Counted from the stretch's first letter, positions 25,623 to 35,278 are shown. The stretch is 44,830 nucleotides of DNA from a bacterium UBP17_UBA6191 (GCA_002422125.1 DITF01000020.1:1-44830), one strand, 5' to 3'. A program made the numbers and translations. Notes: a model not told the origin generated them from the sequence alone.

Positions 25623-27059
25623 TCAGGTGTGTTGATTTAACTCCAACTCTCCCATCCAATAACAAAGAAGAGTAGCGGGTATGCGAAATATTGGCACAGC
25701 GTTCTGGTCTTTTTGTGACAAGATACCAAAATCATCTAAAGATTTTGTAACCACATAACCACGATCGGTTTTCTTCTCGGAACAAAAGGCAACCAATCCT
25801 TTCAGGCTGCGTATATCAGCGCTCTGGGTGCGATATTTGACTTCAAAAGGAATGATTTGATCGGAAATCTCAGCCACCAGATCTACTTCCTGATCTCCTT
25901 TGCCTTGCCAGTAAGAAAAACGCACATTCTGACGATAATGACGGGCGAATAAATGTTTTAGAACGGAAGCTTCCGTGGCTACTCCAAGTGCTTCAGGATC
26001 TTCAATAAAGCTATGTCCCTTTAACATAACTGCGGGGGCAATAGCAGCATCGGCCAGATATATTTTATATCTTCCTCTTAAAACTTCCTTGCCATAACCA
26101 TACCGTGGGAGACGGTAAATTAGGTGTGTGGCTTCCAGCAAGTCTATAAAATTCTGGGCTGTAGCTCGGGATACCTGCAAATTGCTGGCTAAAGCCGACA
26201 TATCTAAAAGACCCCCATCGTGCAAACAGAGGTAGAGGAAGGTATGTTCAAGATCAAGTACCCTACGAACTCCAAACAATGCGGTCATATCGCGCTTGAT
26301 GGCCTTGTCAATAATATCTTCCCGCAACAATCTTTGCGCTTGAACCACATTGTTCATTAAGGCGGTCTGTGGAAAACCTCCGTGGGCCAGGTAGTTGTGA
26401 AAATGGCCAACATAAGCATGAGCCCGTTCTTTTATGTGGAGTAGCTCCTGAGAAGAGAAACTGAAAAGCTCCTTGATGGATTTTATTGCGGGGAGAGGTG
26501 GCAACCTTATTTGTTTAAGCTGAATATACTCATAAAATGATAGAGTTGTGAGTTTTATACTGTGCCAGCGACCCACCCCGGACTCCTGGTCTGCCTGCAA
26601 AATGGGCATAGCCGATCCGGTAAAAACGATACGACGATGCTTAAAAAAATCTATTTGATGTTTGATCCAAGTACCATGATCACGAATAAACTGGGCCTCA
26701 TCCAAAAATATATATTCCAGACCCTCTTGTTTTGGTTCTCGTTCACGCCAGGCCTTTAATACGGCCTCAATCCCGGCAAGCTTCATTATAGGATGATCAA
26801 AAGTCACATAAAGAATATTCGCCGCCGGTACCTTTTTGCCAATCAGAACGGCTATCGCTTGCATAAGCAGGGTTGTTTTCCCAACCTGACGGGCACCAGA
26901 TAAAAAAATGGCTCGTAATGTAGGGGGATCTATGAGCCATTCCTTTAGTTCTGCAAAAGCGGCCCGATGCCAGGCAGGAAGATCAAAAATTCGATCCCCT
27001 CTCCACCAGGGGTTAAATTGTCCCAATACGGCTGTAAGTTCCTCTGTCTCGATCTTCAT
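25623..27059 (-). CDS. AAA-family ATPase with DUF4143 domain
   Basis: 478 residues. Walker A GARQVGKTT at 55-63, Walker B YIFLDEAQ near 113-120, sensor FTGSAMP near 150, a winged-helix-like middle (LDMSALASNLQVSRATAQNFIDLLE) and the C-terminal DUF4143 nuclease-like segment with EVDLVAEI...PFEVKYR (about 410-430), whose D...ExK pattern resembles PD-(D/E)xK folds. Such proteins are widespread, often horizontally acquired and of unknown role. Single gene in its own AT-rich intergenic setting. Confidence 0.92.
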   Translation of the reverse strand: MKIETEELTAVLGQFNPWWRGDRIFDLPAWHRAAFAELKEWLIDPPTLRAIFLSGARQVGKTTLLMQAIAVLIGKKVPAANILYVTFDHPIMKLAGIEAVLKAWREREPKQEGLEYIFLDEAQFIRDHGTWIKHQIDFFKHRRIVFTGSAMPILQADQESGVGRWHSIKLTTLSFYEYIQLKQIRLPPLPAIKSIKELFSFSSQELLHIKERAHAYVGHFHNYLAHGGFPQTALMNNVVQAQRLLREDIIDKAIKRDMTALFGVRRVLDLEHTFLYLCLHDGGLLDMSALASNLQVSRATAQNFIDLLEATHLIYRLPRYGYGKEVLRGRYKIYLADAAIAPAVMLKGHSFIEDPEALGVATEASVLKHLFARHYRQNVRFSYWQGKGDQEVDLVAEISDQIIPFEVKYRTQSADIRSLKGLVAFCSEKKTDRGYVVTKSLDDFGILSQKDQNAVPIFRIPATLLCYWMGELELNQHT

Positions 27060-27124
27060 ATATAGAATTTAGCATATTTTGCATAAATAGTATAAGTATA
27101 CATTGCATAAAACACACTTTTAGT
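27060..27124. promoter_or_regulatory. AT-rich promoter region with 9-base direct repeats before the AAA/DUF4143 gene
   Basis: TTGCATAAA occurs at 27079-27087 and again at 27103-27111, 24 bases apart (about two helix turns), with a TATAC element between. On the minus strand a candidate -10 TATGCT ends 11 bases before the ATG at 27059; the -35 is weak. The paired boxes look like a regulator binding site. Confidence 0.4.
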
Positions 27125-30100
27125 TCAACTTTGCCAATCCTTCAAGTACGCCTCAAATCGGGAAAACCAGGCCTGAATCTTTTCACGATTCTTCTCAAGT
27201 ATCACCCCGATCACAATCAAAACAATCCCGATAAAGGCCACAAGCGGAATACCTACACTAACTTGATCCATAAGCTGTCGGATGACAAAAAAGATAAGGC
27301 TCATCAGAAAAATTCCCAAGGAGGAAAAGAGTTGAATTCTGACCTTAAACAAAAGGGCTAACCAACCACCAAGGAATGAAAAGCCCCATAGAATCAAAAG
27401 GGAATGTATGCTTGAGTTTAAAACAAAGTCATAGACTCCCCCTGCATAAAAGACCAGATTTCCCAAAACAGTCAATACTCTCAGATTTTCCAAAGATATC
27501 TGATTTCTAATTGTGTGAGCATACCAAAGAATGGAAATCCCGCTACAAAGACTCATTACCTCTAAAAACAATCCACTGGGTCTAGCCCACAAAAATAAGG
27601 CTGCATTAAAGGCAAAAAGGGCTGCAAGCCTTCGATAAGAAAAAGCCTCTTCACGATGATAATACTCAAGTACAAGAGCTGAAAGCAGTAAAGGAATTGG
27701 GGCATCCTGTCTGATGATTTCTATCAAAAGCACCACAATTGGCAATACATCCCGTAGATTCTCCAGGGGGCGGCAAAAGATGTTATAGGCACCACTGAGG
27801 CGGGGGCTGATGGTGTGAAGCACAACGGAAGAAAACAAAAGCACATAACTTAGCATTCCATGCCCGCCAATGTAGCCCCAGAGCCTTAGAAGCATCAATA
27901 GAAAAGCCAGCGCAATGAATCCGCAGTACACCAGAATTTCCATTTGCTTAAGCAATGCCATATGCATACAGTAGACGCTTAGGGTAGCAAGGGCAAAAAT
28001 TGCTCCCGCCTCATGAGATTCAGAGACAGCTACCATAGAAAAGGTCAATAAATGAATGCCCGTAAATAAAAGAACAATGTGGGCCCCGCGATGTCGGAAG
28101 CGATGTAAGACAAAGGCCACCAGATAAAACGCGGGGCCAATGAGATACAGTGTTGTGAAATTTGCCAGTGAGATTAGCAGCAGAATCAAACCAAGAATCA
28201 GAAGCGATTGCAGAGGACGAATCAGGAAATAGACGAAAAGAATTGAAGTAGGAATCAAAACTCCCAGACTAAATTCTTGTGTACCAATGGTCGCGGCATA
28301 ATGAATCACATTTAAAATATTGGCAACCATCAGAACCAAAGAGCGGGACTGGCCTTTCCAGAAAAATATTCCCAATAAGTACAATGAGGCAGACAAAATC
28401 AGTAAAACTGCAAAAAAACCGCCTTGAGGAAACAGAAGCGCCACCTGGGCAAATATCAGATACAACAATCGATATTCGGTTTTATACCAGAAGGCTAAGG
28501 CCAGACTCAAAACAGTATATACTCCAAATATTTTTAAGTCCGTTCCTCGCGCCAAGGTGGATTCAAGATAGATACAAAGTCCCAGAATAAATGAGATGGA
28601 TTCAAACCAATGGATTTTCAAAAAGAACCGCTGCTTGAGCCGCAATTTTCCCAAAATGGCAAAACCCAGAGCTAGGACCTGAGTGGTATAAATTACGGCC
28701 ACTACACCATGGGGGTGAGCTAAGCGAATAAAAATTGCAATAATCTGTGAGAAGAAAGCCAGATCCTGACCATAAATCAGACAAAGAACCAAGCCTGAAA
28801 TCAGATACTGAGGGCTCACAATACAAAACACAAGCCCGACCATCAGGGATACATACACAAGCATCAGCACAATGAAGTCCTGACGGCCTGTGCTTAAATC
28901 CCTTGGCAAACCCCACTTGGAAATGTTCTGCAAAATAAAAGGACATTGAACTAGAAACACCAGAATCTGCCAGTACTGCATAAACAATTGGGGCTGAGTG
29001 GCATAATACTTTTGAGCCAGCACAATGCCCGCGATCTGCATACAGATAAAGGCAATGGGCCGTGAGTAGCGATAATGATCCAAAAACAACAAAACCACGG
29101 ACAGAATCAGCAATACACCAGTTTGCCATATATGAATATGCGTATATCTCCATATGGTATCCAGGGCCGCCAAAATCAGGTAAAGCTCAGACAGGCGCAC
29201 AAAGGGATTAAATTCTGAAAATCGACGGGTAAATACAACACCCAAAACCATAAACAAAAGGGCCATCCACAGGCCTGAAAACGAAAATCCCACACTAATA
29301 ATCAAAGTGCCAAACAATACCTCCCAGGCTGGCCAAAAGCCTGAAGGATGCCGTACCGCCATCAAAAGTGGTGGAATTCCAAACAAAGAGGCCCGAAGTT
29401 CCGAGCTAGTGGTCTGGGTAACCAGATGTGATTGAGCATACAAAAACAAAACAAGGTGAATCCAACCCAGCCCAGTTCCACCAGATTTAAAAATGGCATA
29501 GGTTGTGTACAATACTGTCAAAGCCTCAAACAACACAGGCATTGGAATTTCATAGACCTGAGGAACGGCCAGAATCCATAATCCGGTTATCAAAACCATA
29601 AACTGTATACGAACCGGATGGGGGGACTCAAAATTTAATAGATGCAATCGGATGGAAAAAAACAGAGTGGCTAGATGCAGAATATGCATGTCCCTAACCA
29701 ACAATGAGATGATGGCAATCATCAGATAACTGCCATAAACAAAACCCTGAAGACTTTTTGTATTGTCTGTGTGCAAGGATTGAACCAACATCAGAACAAA
29801 TAGAACCCAGACAAAAACCAGAGGGCTCATTATTACAAAGTGAGTCACCAGATAAACCCATGCTCCCAAGGCACGAATAGCGGTATGCTCATTGGGCAGA
29901 CGAGCAAACAGATAATAAACCATACCCAAACCAGCCAGTACCATAACTGCCATTGGTTTTGACACATCCACCGGCAGGTGTGCCACCAAATGAATCGATA
30001 AAAACAGGGTGGCCAGACCGTATACCGACCACGAGGATGCTCTGGCATACACATGGTACAGTCTATGATTAATGCCAAGGCCTAGAATGAAGGTAACCAA

Positions 30101-30757
30101 AAAACCAAGGCTACTGATTTGCGCATGCACCATCAAAACCAGGGGTAAAAAGGCCGCATAAATTCCCATAAAAATCTGAGGCGACTTCTGAAGGTTCATG
30201 CCCTGCTTTAAAATTATCTCCATGGCAGCGGCAAAGAGTAAAACACCCAGGCTCAACCCGTACTTCTGGGCCGGTAAAAAATCATCCCACCAGACCAGGG
30301 AATAAAACAGTCCGGCTGCAAAGACCATAAATGCGCCCAAAAACAAAAACCAATTGATGGTCAATTCATCACGAAAATAATCCCAGGCCCTCTCCAAAAA
30401 CCCCGGTTGGCTCGCTTGGCCCGGTTCTTCCAGTGTCTGGGGCACAACAGAAGTAATGCTTTGCACTGGAACCGGACTCTTAACCGGAGGTGGCTTTACA
30501 GCCACCGATTCTGGGTACTTCTTAAAATAAAAAGGAATCAGAGCCTCAAGGCCCTCTTCTTTTAAATAATTAATAAACCCTGGAGACTGATGACTTTGAC
30601 CCTGAAAGGATCTTAAATCAGCTATACCCTTAAGCACCTGTTTTTCCCATTGATGCAAGGTTTGCAAATCAACACCAGAAACACTGCCACCTGCTTTAAG
30701 ACAATCTTCCCTCAGTGAATGAATGAGGTGTAATACCTCCATTTTATAAATTTTCAA
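27125..30757 (-). CDS. Very large polytopic membrane protein (DUF2339/DUF2157-like plan)
   Basis: 1,210 residues: an N-terminal soluble part (1-130) with Pro-rich linker (PPPVKSPVPVQ), then some 35 or more consecutive hydrophobic helices to the C-terminus and no sizeable loop. The plan resembles large DUF2339/DUF2157-type membrane proteins, whose function is unknown; I see no transporter, polymerase or glycosyltransferase motif. The start is probably TTG at 30757: it overlaps the recQ stop (TTGA), has GGGGAG eight bases upstream, and the next ATG (30742) has no Shine-Dalgarno. It is thus translationally coupled to recQ. Confidence 0.82.
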   Translation of the reverse strand: MKIYKMEVLHLIHSLREDCLKAGGSVSGVDLQTLHQWEKQVLKGIADLRSFQGQSHQSPGFINYLKEEGLEALIPFYFKKYPESVAVKPPPVKSPVPVQSITSVVPQTLEEPGQASQPGFLERAWDYFRDELTINWFLFLGAFMVFAAGLFYSLVWWDDFLPAQKYGLSLGVLLFAAAMEIILKQGMNLQKSPQIFMGIYAAFLPLVLMVHAQISSLGFLVTFILGLGINHRLYHVYARASSWSVYGLATLFLSIHLVAHLPVDVSKPMAVMVLAGLGMVYYLFARLPNEHTAIRALGAWVYLVTHFVIMSPLVFVWVLFVLMLVQSLHTDNTKSLQGFVYGSYLMIAIISLLVRDMHILHLATLFFSIRLHLLNFESPHPVRIQFMVLITGLWILAVPQVYEIPMPVLFEALTVLYTTYAIFKSGGTGLGWIHLVLFLYAQSHLVTQTTSSELRASLFGIPPLLMAVRHPSGFWPAWEVLFGTLIISVGFSFSGLWMALLFMVLGVVFTRRFSEFNPFVRLSELYLILAALDTIWRYTHIHIWQTGVLLILSVVLLFLDHYRYSRPIAFICMQIAGIVLAQKYYATQPQLFMQYWQILVFLVQCPFILQNISKWGLPRDLSTGRQDFIVLMLVYVSLMVGLVFCIVSPQYLISGLVLCLIYGQDLAFFSQIIAIFIRLAHPHGVVAVIYTTQVLALGFAILGKLRLKQRFFLKIHWFESISFILGLCIYLESTLARGTDLKIFGVYTVLSLALAFWYKTEYRLLYLIFAQVALLFPQGGFFAVLLILSASLYLLGIFFWKGQSRSLVLMVANILNVIHYAATIGTQEFSLGVLIPTSILFVYFLIRPLQSLLILGLILLLISLANFTTLYLIGPAFYLVAFVLHRFRHRGAHIVLLFTGIHLLTFSMVAVSESHEAGAIFALATLSVYCMHMALLKQMEILVYCGFIALAFLLMLLRLWGYIGGHGMLSYVLLFSSVVLHTISPRLSGAYNIFCRPLENLRDVLPIVVLLIEIIRQDAPIPLLLSALVLEYYHREEAFSYRRLAALFAFNAALFLWARPSGLFLEVMSLCSGISILWYAHTIRNQISLENLRVLTVLGNLVFYAGGVYDFVLNSSIHSLLILWGFSFLGGWLALLFKVRIQLFSSLGIFLMSLIFFVIRQLMDQVSVGIPLVAFIGIVLIVIGVILEKNREKIQAWFSRFEAYLKDWQS

Positions 30758-32310
30758 GTCACTTGCTCCCCATCATACGCTTTCAGAAACACCCCAATAT
30801 TGCCCTTTAGCACTTCCGATGCCCTGTTAGTCAGTCTGAGGGTCAAAAAACCCTCACCATGAACTCGAATCAAATCATCAATTAAAAGCTTTCTAAACAG
30901 GCGTCGCCAAAACTTCACCGAATACTCAGACCCAATTCCAAAGGTCGAAAGTTTGTCATGAGAAAAGCTCAGAATGCTGTCACTTGGTTTGCCCATCAAC
31001 ACGGAAATTAAATGCGAAGCTCCAAATCCCTGACCACACCGATATATACATGAAAGTGCCATTTGTGACTGTCTGCTAACATCGATTAAAGCTGGTTTGA
31101 GTCGGCAATTGTCACAAATGCCACAGGGAATTATACTCTGGGAAAACCAGGACAGCAAACCTTGACGGCGACAGATTACGGAATCACACCAGCTCATTAA
31201 GGATCTAAGACTTTGAAGTTCCCTCTCCATGCGAGCCTCCCCAACCGGGTTTTTTATGGCGTTGCTTAAAATCCTCTGCTGAGCCTGCATCCAATCCTGT
31301 AGACCATATAACAGCATAGCCTGGGCCGGTTGACCATCGCGCCCAGCCCGTCCGGTTTCCTGATAATATCCCTCAAGACTGGTTGGCAAATCGGGATGAA
31401 TCACAAAACGAACATCCGGTTTATCAATTCCCATACCAAAGGCCACCGTAGCCACCATGATTACGCGCTGAGAATCCAGAAATTTTTCCTGGTGCATTGC
31501 TCGGGTAGATCCATCCAGTCCTGCATGATAGGGCAGAGCTAAAAATCCAGCCTTATTCAGCCAGACTGAAATTTCATCCACTCGCTTTCTGGTCTGACAA
31601 TAGATGATTCCGGCCTCACTTTGATGCTGAGACAAAAAATTCAAAATCTGCTGCTTGCCGTTATCCTTTTCCTTTAACTCATAAATCAGATTAGGCCGAT
31701 CCAGACATCCAATCACCACTTCAGCCCCTGGCATCTTTAAAGTTTCCAAAATAGAATCGCGACAATGCTCGTCTGCCGTAGCCGTCAGTGCTAGTTTTGG
31801 GACCTCGGGAAAGCGCTCACAAAAAACTGCCAACCTAAGATACTCAGGCCGAAAATCATGACCCCATTCCGAAATACAGTGAGCCTCATCAATCACAAAC
31901 AAAGATGGCTTTCCTCTCTCCAAAAATCCCAAAAATAGGGGCGAAAGCAGTCTCTCCGGGGCCACATATAAAAGTCTTAGCTCCCCTCTCAAATAAGCCT
32001 GTTCCGTTTGCTGGATTTCCTCTGAATCGAGATTAGAATGCAGGGCTTTGGCACAAATCCCCTTACTGACCAAGGAACGAATCTGATCACTCATCAGGGC
32101 AATCAAAGGGCTAATGACAATCACGGTTCCGCTAAGACTAATGGCCGGAAGCTGGTAACAAAGGGATTTTCCCGATCCGGTGGGCATAACCGCAAGACAG
32201 TCCTTACCGGAAAACACCGTTGTAATAATACTTTTTTGCAGGGGCAGAAACTCAGAAAACCCAAAGTACTGATGCAGATGACGATATAAGGTGCTATCGG
32301 TAATATTCAT
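30754..32310 (-). CDS. recQ: RecQ-family ATP-dependent DNA helicase (short form)
   Basis: 518 residues against about 600 for E. coli RecQ. Helicase motifs are complete: Walker A MPTGSGKS (42-49), DEAHCISEWGHDFRPEY (about 137-153), TATAD, and motif VI QETGRAGRDG (about 315-325). A zinc site follows (C...C-x2-C-x2-C, about 378-404), then a winged-helix part that may be degenerate. The HRDC domain is missing, which explains the length. It unwinds DNA 3' to 5' in repair and recombination. First gene of an operon with the 1,210-residue membrane protein. Confidence 0.94.
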   Translation of the reverse strand: MNITDSTLYRHLHQYFGFSEFLPLQKSIITTVFSGKDCLAVMPTGSGKSLCYQLPAISLSGTVIVISPLIALMSDQIRSLVSKGICAKALHSNLDSEEIQQTEQAYLRGELRLLYVAPERLLSPLFLGFLERGKPSLFVIDEAHCISEWGHDFRPEYLRLAVFCERFPEVPKLALTATADEHCRDSILETLKMPGAEVVIGCLDRPNLIYELKEKDNGKQQILNFLSQHQSEAGIIYCQTRKRVDEISVWLNKAGFLALPYHAGLDGSTRAMHQEKFLDSQRVIMVATVAFGMGIDKPDVRFVIHPDLPTSLEGYYQETGRAGRDGQPAQAMLLYGLQDWMQAQQRILSNAIKNPVGEARMERELQSLRSLMSWCDSVICRRQGLLSWFSQSIIPCGICDNCRLKPALIDVSRQSQMALSCIYRCGQGFGASHLISVLMGKPSDSILSFSHDKLSTFGIGSEYSVKFWRRLFRKLLIDDLIRVHGEGFLTLRLTNRASEVLKGNIGVFLKAYDGEQVT

Positions 32311-32442
32311 GGTCTGGCTTTTTTCACAAGACGACTATTGAACCATTTGGTCAAGCAAGTAGCAAAACAAATGTCAAAAGGCCACCAGGCACTCAAAAAT
32401 TGTTATTGACACTGATGGGAAAAAATCCTGTATCCTGAGACA
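32311..32442. promoter_or_regulatory. Divergent promoter region between recQ and the FAD-protein gene
   Basis: Rightward: -35 TTGACA (32406-32411) and -10 TATCCT (32431-32436), a 19-base spacer, with the -10 ending six bases before the ATG at 32443. Leftward toward recQ, no confident promoter is visible, but a bulged dyad TTGAACC-ATTT-GGTCAA (32338-32354) could be an operator. No small gene is seen here. Confidence 0.5.
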
Positions 32443-33672
32443 ATGGAATACATCATTGTTGGTGGTGGATTGGCCGGAATTGCGGCCGCCCGTGAATTGG
32501 AAAGACATAAAAAGGACTACCTCCTGATGGAAGCAGGGCCCTGCCTTGGTGGTCGAGTAGGATCTGATTTTGAGAATGGATTTATTCTGGATCACGGCTT
32601 TCAAATCATTTTGGATAGCTACCCTGAGCTGAACTCCCGCCTGAACTTAGAAGAACTCGATATGAGGCCCTTTCGCAAAAGCGCGATTCTTATGAAAAAC
32701 TACCGGTGCTATTGCCTATGGAAAGCCAAGGATCTGTATCTAGCTTGGAAAGATGGACTATTTTGTCTTAGTGATGTAATTCCATTTGTCAGATTGGCAT
32801 TTAGGATTCTGGGTAAGGATCCTGAAGGCTTGATGAACCGTGATAATACTTCTGTAGCATCGCAGCTCAAAGAGCTGGGGTTCTCAAAAGAGATCCGTCA
32901 AAGTTTTTGGAATCCCTTTTTGGCCGGAATTTTTTTAGACAATACATTGAGCGTTTCTGGGGGCATGTTGATGTTTGTTTTAAGGATGCTTTGGGACGGT
33001 ACGGCCTGTGTGCCAAAAGGAGGGATGAAAGTCCTTGTAGACCGTCTGGCAGAGTCAATACCCACAGACAAAATTCGCTTAAATTCTGAGGTGCGCTCCG
33101 TAAACTCTGGGTCTGTTACCCTAAGCGACAAACAAGAGCTTTGTGCCAAAAAGGTAATTTTGTGTCTGGATATATTTAACGCACACCGGGTCATGGGAGT
33201 TGTTGCTCCTCCCCCTGGAATGGGTTGTACAACTCTATATTTTAAGGCCCCCAAGTCCCCGGTTTCTGAACCTGCCCTGATTATAAACTCCGAGGATGAG
33301 GGGCTTCTCAATCATCTGGCCGTGATGAGTGATGTCAGTGAATCTTATGCCCCAGAGGGACAGGCCCTGATTGCCGCCACCGTTTTAGGAACCTCTAGTT
33401 GGGGAGACAATCAAGATCAATGCAAAAATGTCCTTGAATTATGTAAAAAATGGTTTGGCGATGAGGTAAAGCAATGGAAACTGATAAAAACCTCCAGAAT
33501 TCTCAATGCCCATCCAGCCAATACCCCGGATGCATTTGCCTTAAAAATCAAAAACTTTAGAGTGTCTCCCCAGATATTTATTGCTGGGGATTATTTGGAG
33601 TCTCCATCTATTCAAAGTGCTCTAAGAATGGGAAGACTAGCCGCTGTTGAAGCCTTACAAGCAAAAGACTAA
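32443..33672 (+). CDS. FAD-dependent amine-oxidase/phytoene-desaturase-like oxidoreductase
   Basis: 409 residues. N-terminal dinucleotide fold YIIVGGGLAGIAAARELE (4-21), second FAD motif GGRVGSDFENGFILDHGFQ (about 36-55), and the C-terminal FAD clamp IAGDYLESPSIQSALRMGRLAA (about 382-403). This places it in the NAD(P)/FAD amine-oxidoreductase superfamily; the substrate is unknown. The -10 box lies six bases before the ATG with no Shine-Dalgarno, so the mRNA is probably leaderless. Its stop overlaps the msrA stop on the other strand (CTAA). Confidence 0.9.
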   Translation: MEYIIVGGGLAGIAAARELERHKKDYLLMEAGPCLGGRVGSDFENGFILDHGFQIILDSYPELNSRLNLEELDMRPFRKSAILMKNYRCYCLWKAKDLYLAWKDGLFCLSDVIPFVRLAFRILGKDPEGLMNRDNTSVASQLKELGFSKEIRQSFWNPFLAGIFLDNTLSVSGGMLMFVLRMLWDGTACVPKGGMKVLVDRLAESIPTDKIRLNSEVRSVNSGSVTLSDKQELCAKKVILCLDIFNAHRVMGVVAPPPGMGCTTLYFKAPKSPVSEPALIINSEDEGLLNHLAVMSDVSESYAPEGQALIAATVLGTSSWGDNQDQCKNVLELCKKWFGDEVKQWKLIKTSRILNAHPANTPDAFALKIKNFRVSPQIFIAGDYLESPSIQSALRMGRLAAVEALQAKD

Positions 33673-34202
33673 TCTAAAAAATCCAGATTGATATGACAGG
33701 CTCGCCCGGTCTTTTCATTGTATTGCTGATGATATTCCTCAGCCTTCCAAAACTGTTGGGCTTTGGCAATCTGGGTCGCAATGGGCCTGGAAAATTTTTT
33801 GGATTCTTCCAGAGATTTTTGAAATTCACGGATGGTTTTTTCCTGTTCATCCTCGTAATAAAAAATTGCCGAACGATACTGGGTTCCAATATCCGGCCCC
33901 TGCCGATTCACCTGGGTTGGATCGTGAAGTTTGTAAAAAATATCCAAAAGGCGCAAAAGACTAACCTTGGACTCATCATATTTAAGCCAGACCACTTCGG
34001 CATGTCCGGTATCCCCATTACAGACCTCGCGGTATGTGGGAAACTCTGTGTCACCCCCAGAATACCCAACCCCTGCATCGATAACCCCACTGACTTTTCT
34101 GAAGGCATATTCAACCCCCCAAAAACAGCCAGCCCCAAACATGATCTCTTTTTCCAAAGCCATAAGACTCCCATGCAACAACAATAGTAGTAATAATTTC
34201 AT
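33669..34202 (-). CDS. msrA: Exported peptide-methionine (S)-S-oxide reductase
   Basis: 177 residues. Repairs oxidised methionine. The catalytic motif GAGCFWGVEYAF has Cys26, the family signature TGHAEVVWLKYD follows, and a Cys at 169 (GRACHI) matches the resolving position. The N-terminus is a plausible Sec signal (MKLLLLLLLHGSLMA), so this copy probably acts in the periplasm, which fits the nearby periplasmic catalase. It follows the GST-like gene by one base and probably shares its mRNA. Confidence 0.95.
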   Translation of the reverse strand: MKLLLLLLLHGSLMALEKEIMFGAGCFWGVEYAFRKVSGVIDAGVGYSGGDTEFPTYREVCNGDTGHAEVVWLKYDESKVSLLRLLDIFYKLHDPTQVNRQGPDIGTQYRSAIFYYEDEQEKTIREFQKSLEESKKFSRPIATQIAKAQQFWKAEEYHQQYNEKTGRACHINLDFLD

Positions 34203-34203
34203 T

Positions 34204-34908
34204 TTAAAAACTCATTTGAATTCGGGCCTTGACCCTTTCACAATAATCCAGCAAATTCTGAAACCGCAAAAACTCTGTCTTTAAAGGCGAGTCAAAAGGC
34301 GGATAGTGGATATTAGCCAAAAATGCAAAGACCGTCATATCCACCATAGTCATATTCATGCCATGGATATAATGCTGTTTGCCCAAAACTCGCGAAATTG
34401 CCTCCAGATCTTTGCGGCCTATGGCATAAATCTGATCTCTTGAGTTTCTTAATATACCTTGGGCCCAAAGCTGAGAAGCGATTTGCCTTTGGATGTACCA
34501 CCTTGGAATCTTTCGCAAGATCTCAGGAACTTTTACCAAGAGCCCATCCGATATCTTCTGAAAATTATTGGGCTCCATCCATCTGGAATACACCATACAA
34601 AAATAAAGGCTGTCCTGACACAAACAATCAACCATGCGGCTGATGCCCCGTTGCTTCTCGTCCAGGGTAAAGTCCATATTAATGCGAAAATGTTCGTCCA
34701 GATAAGGCAGGATACGATTTGAATCTGAAATTATTCTGGAGTCATGAATTATATAGGGAACTTTTCCGGTAGGAGAGCCTTTAAGGCTGCTGATCTCATT
34801 GACCCTGTATTCAATCCCATGAAAGACTAAATACAGTTCCACCTTCAGGCAAAATGGACTGTAGTTGGGAAAAGCCTTGGCCCTAGGGAACTGATGTAGT
34901 TCAAGCAT
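34204..34908 (-). CDS. Metaxin/FAX-like glutathione S-transferase fold protein
   Basis: 234 residues. N-terminal thioredoxin-like segment (FPRAKAFPNYSPFCLKVELYL, with TGKVPYI as the cis-Pro region and ISDSNRILPYL after it), then an all-helical C-terminal domain ending MTMVDMTVFAFLANI. This is the arrangement of failed-axon-connection (FAX)/metaxin-type GST proteins in bacteria, which lack a settled function. A near-ideal promoter ends six bases before the ATG, so its mRNA is likely leaderless. It lies just before msrA, suggesting an oxidative-stress pair. Confidence 0.85.
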   Translation of the reverse strand: MLELHQFPRAKAFPNYSPFCLKVELYLVFHGIEYRVNEISSLKGSPTGKVPYIIHDSRIISDSNRILPYLDEHFRINMDFTLDEKQRGISRMVDCLCQDSLYFCMVYSRWMEPNNFQKISDGLLVKVPEILRKIPRWYIQRQIASQLWAQGILRNSRDQIYAIGRKDLEAISRVLGKQHYIHGMNMTMVDMTVFAFLANIHYPPFDSPLKTEFLRFQNLLDYCERVKARIQMSF

Positions 34909-34914
34909 AGCTGA

Positions 34915-34943
34915 ATTCTATCCCACCTTGACACTCTTATCAA
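34915..34943 (-). promoter_or_regulatory. Promoter of the GST-msrA operon
   Basis: Minus strand: -35 TTGATA (34943-34938), 17-base spacer, -10 TAGAAT (34920-34915), six bases before the ATG at 34908. The first base of the start codon is the expected transcription start. Confidence 0.7.
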
Positions 34944-35000
34944 ATGTCGTAGCAGAAAATTATTACCCAATTTAGTCTAATTCGACTATGATAGATTTGT

Positions 35001-35231
35001 ATGTCACAGAACCACTCTGAGAAATCCAGCAATTATGTTCTGCATATTCTTTGTCTGTTTTTGATACTGGCCCTGATGCTGACTGCGCCTTTTTACCATA
35101 TCGTTTCCAGTCCTAAGGGTTATCACATAGTCAGTCGTGATCATCCCGGTATTGGACCCTTGTTTATGGACACCAAAAAGTCTTTGCGACACCCTGATCT
35201 AATTCCCGTAAAAGTCAGAGAAAGTCTTTAA
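35001..35231 (+). CDS. Small single-pass membrane protein
   Basis: 76 residues, no family recognised. One hydrophobic helix (about 13-33) flanked by a polar N-terminus and a basic C-terminal tail (KKSLRHPDLIPVKVRESL). A -10 TATGAT (34987-34992) ends eight bases before the ATG, the -35 is weak and no Shine-Dalgarno is seen. A strong hairpin terminator follows within 14 bases of the stop. Promoter, frame and terminator together make it a likely real single gene. Confidence 0.65.
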   Translation: MSQNHSEKSSNYVLHILCLFLILALMLTAPFYHIVSSPKGYHIVSRDHPGIGPLFMDTKKSLRHPDLIPVKVRESL

Positions 35232-35244
35232 TAGTTAAATAAAA

Positions 35245-35269
35245 TGGGGCCACAGAATATGTGGCCCCA
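35245..35269. terminator. Bidirectional hairpin terminator
   Basis: TGGGGCCACA and TGTGGCCCCA form a perfect 10-base-pair stem with a GAATA loop. Read leftward it is followed by TTTTATTT, a fair T-run for the catalase/ankyrin operon; read rightward it is followed by a weaker CTTCCTTTT for the small membrane protein gene. Confidence 0.85.
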
Positions 35270-35278
35270 CCCTTCCTT

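Noticed and set aside
28602..29153. 183-codon open frame inside the 1,210-residue membrane protein
   Set aside because: Same strand, different frame, within a long clearly coding gene; composition is that of a frame shadow.
33693..34187. 164-codon open frame antisense to msrA
   Set aside because: msrA is complete with all catalytic motifs; the antisense frame shows no family features.
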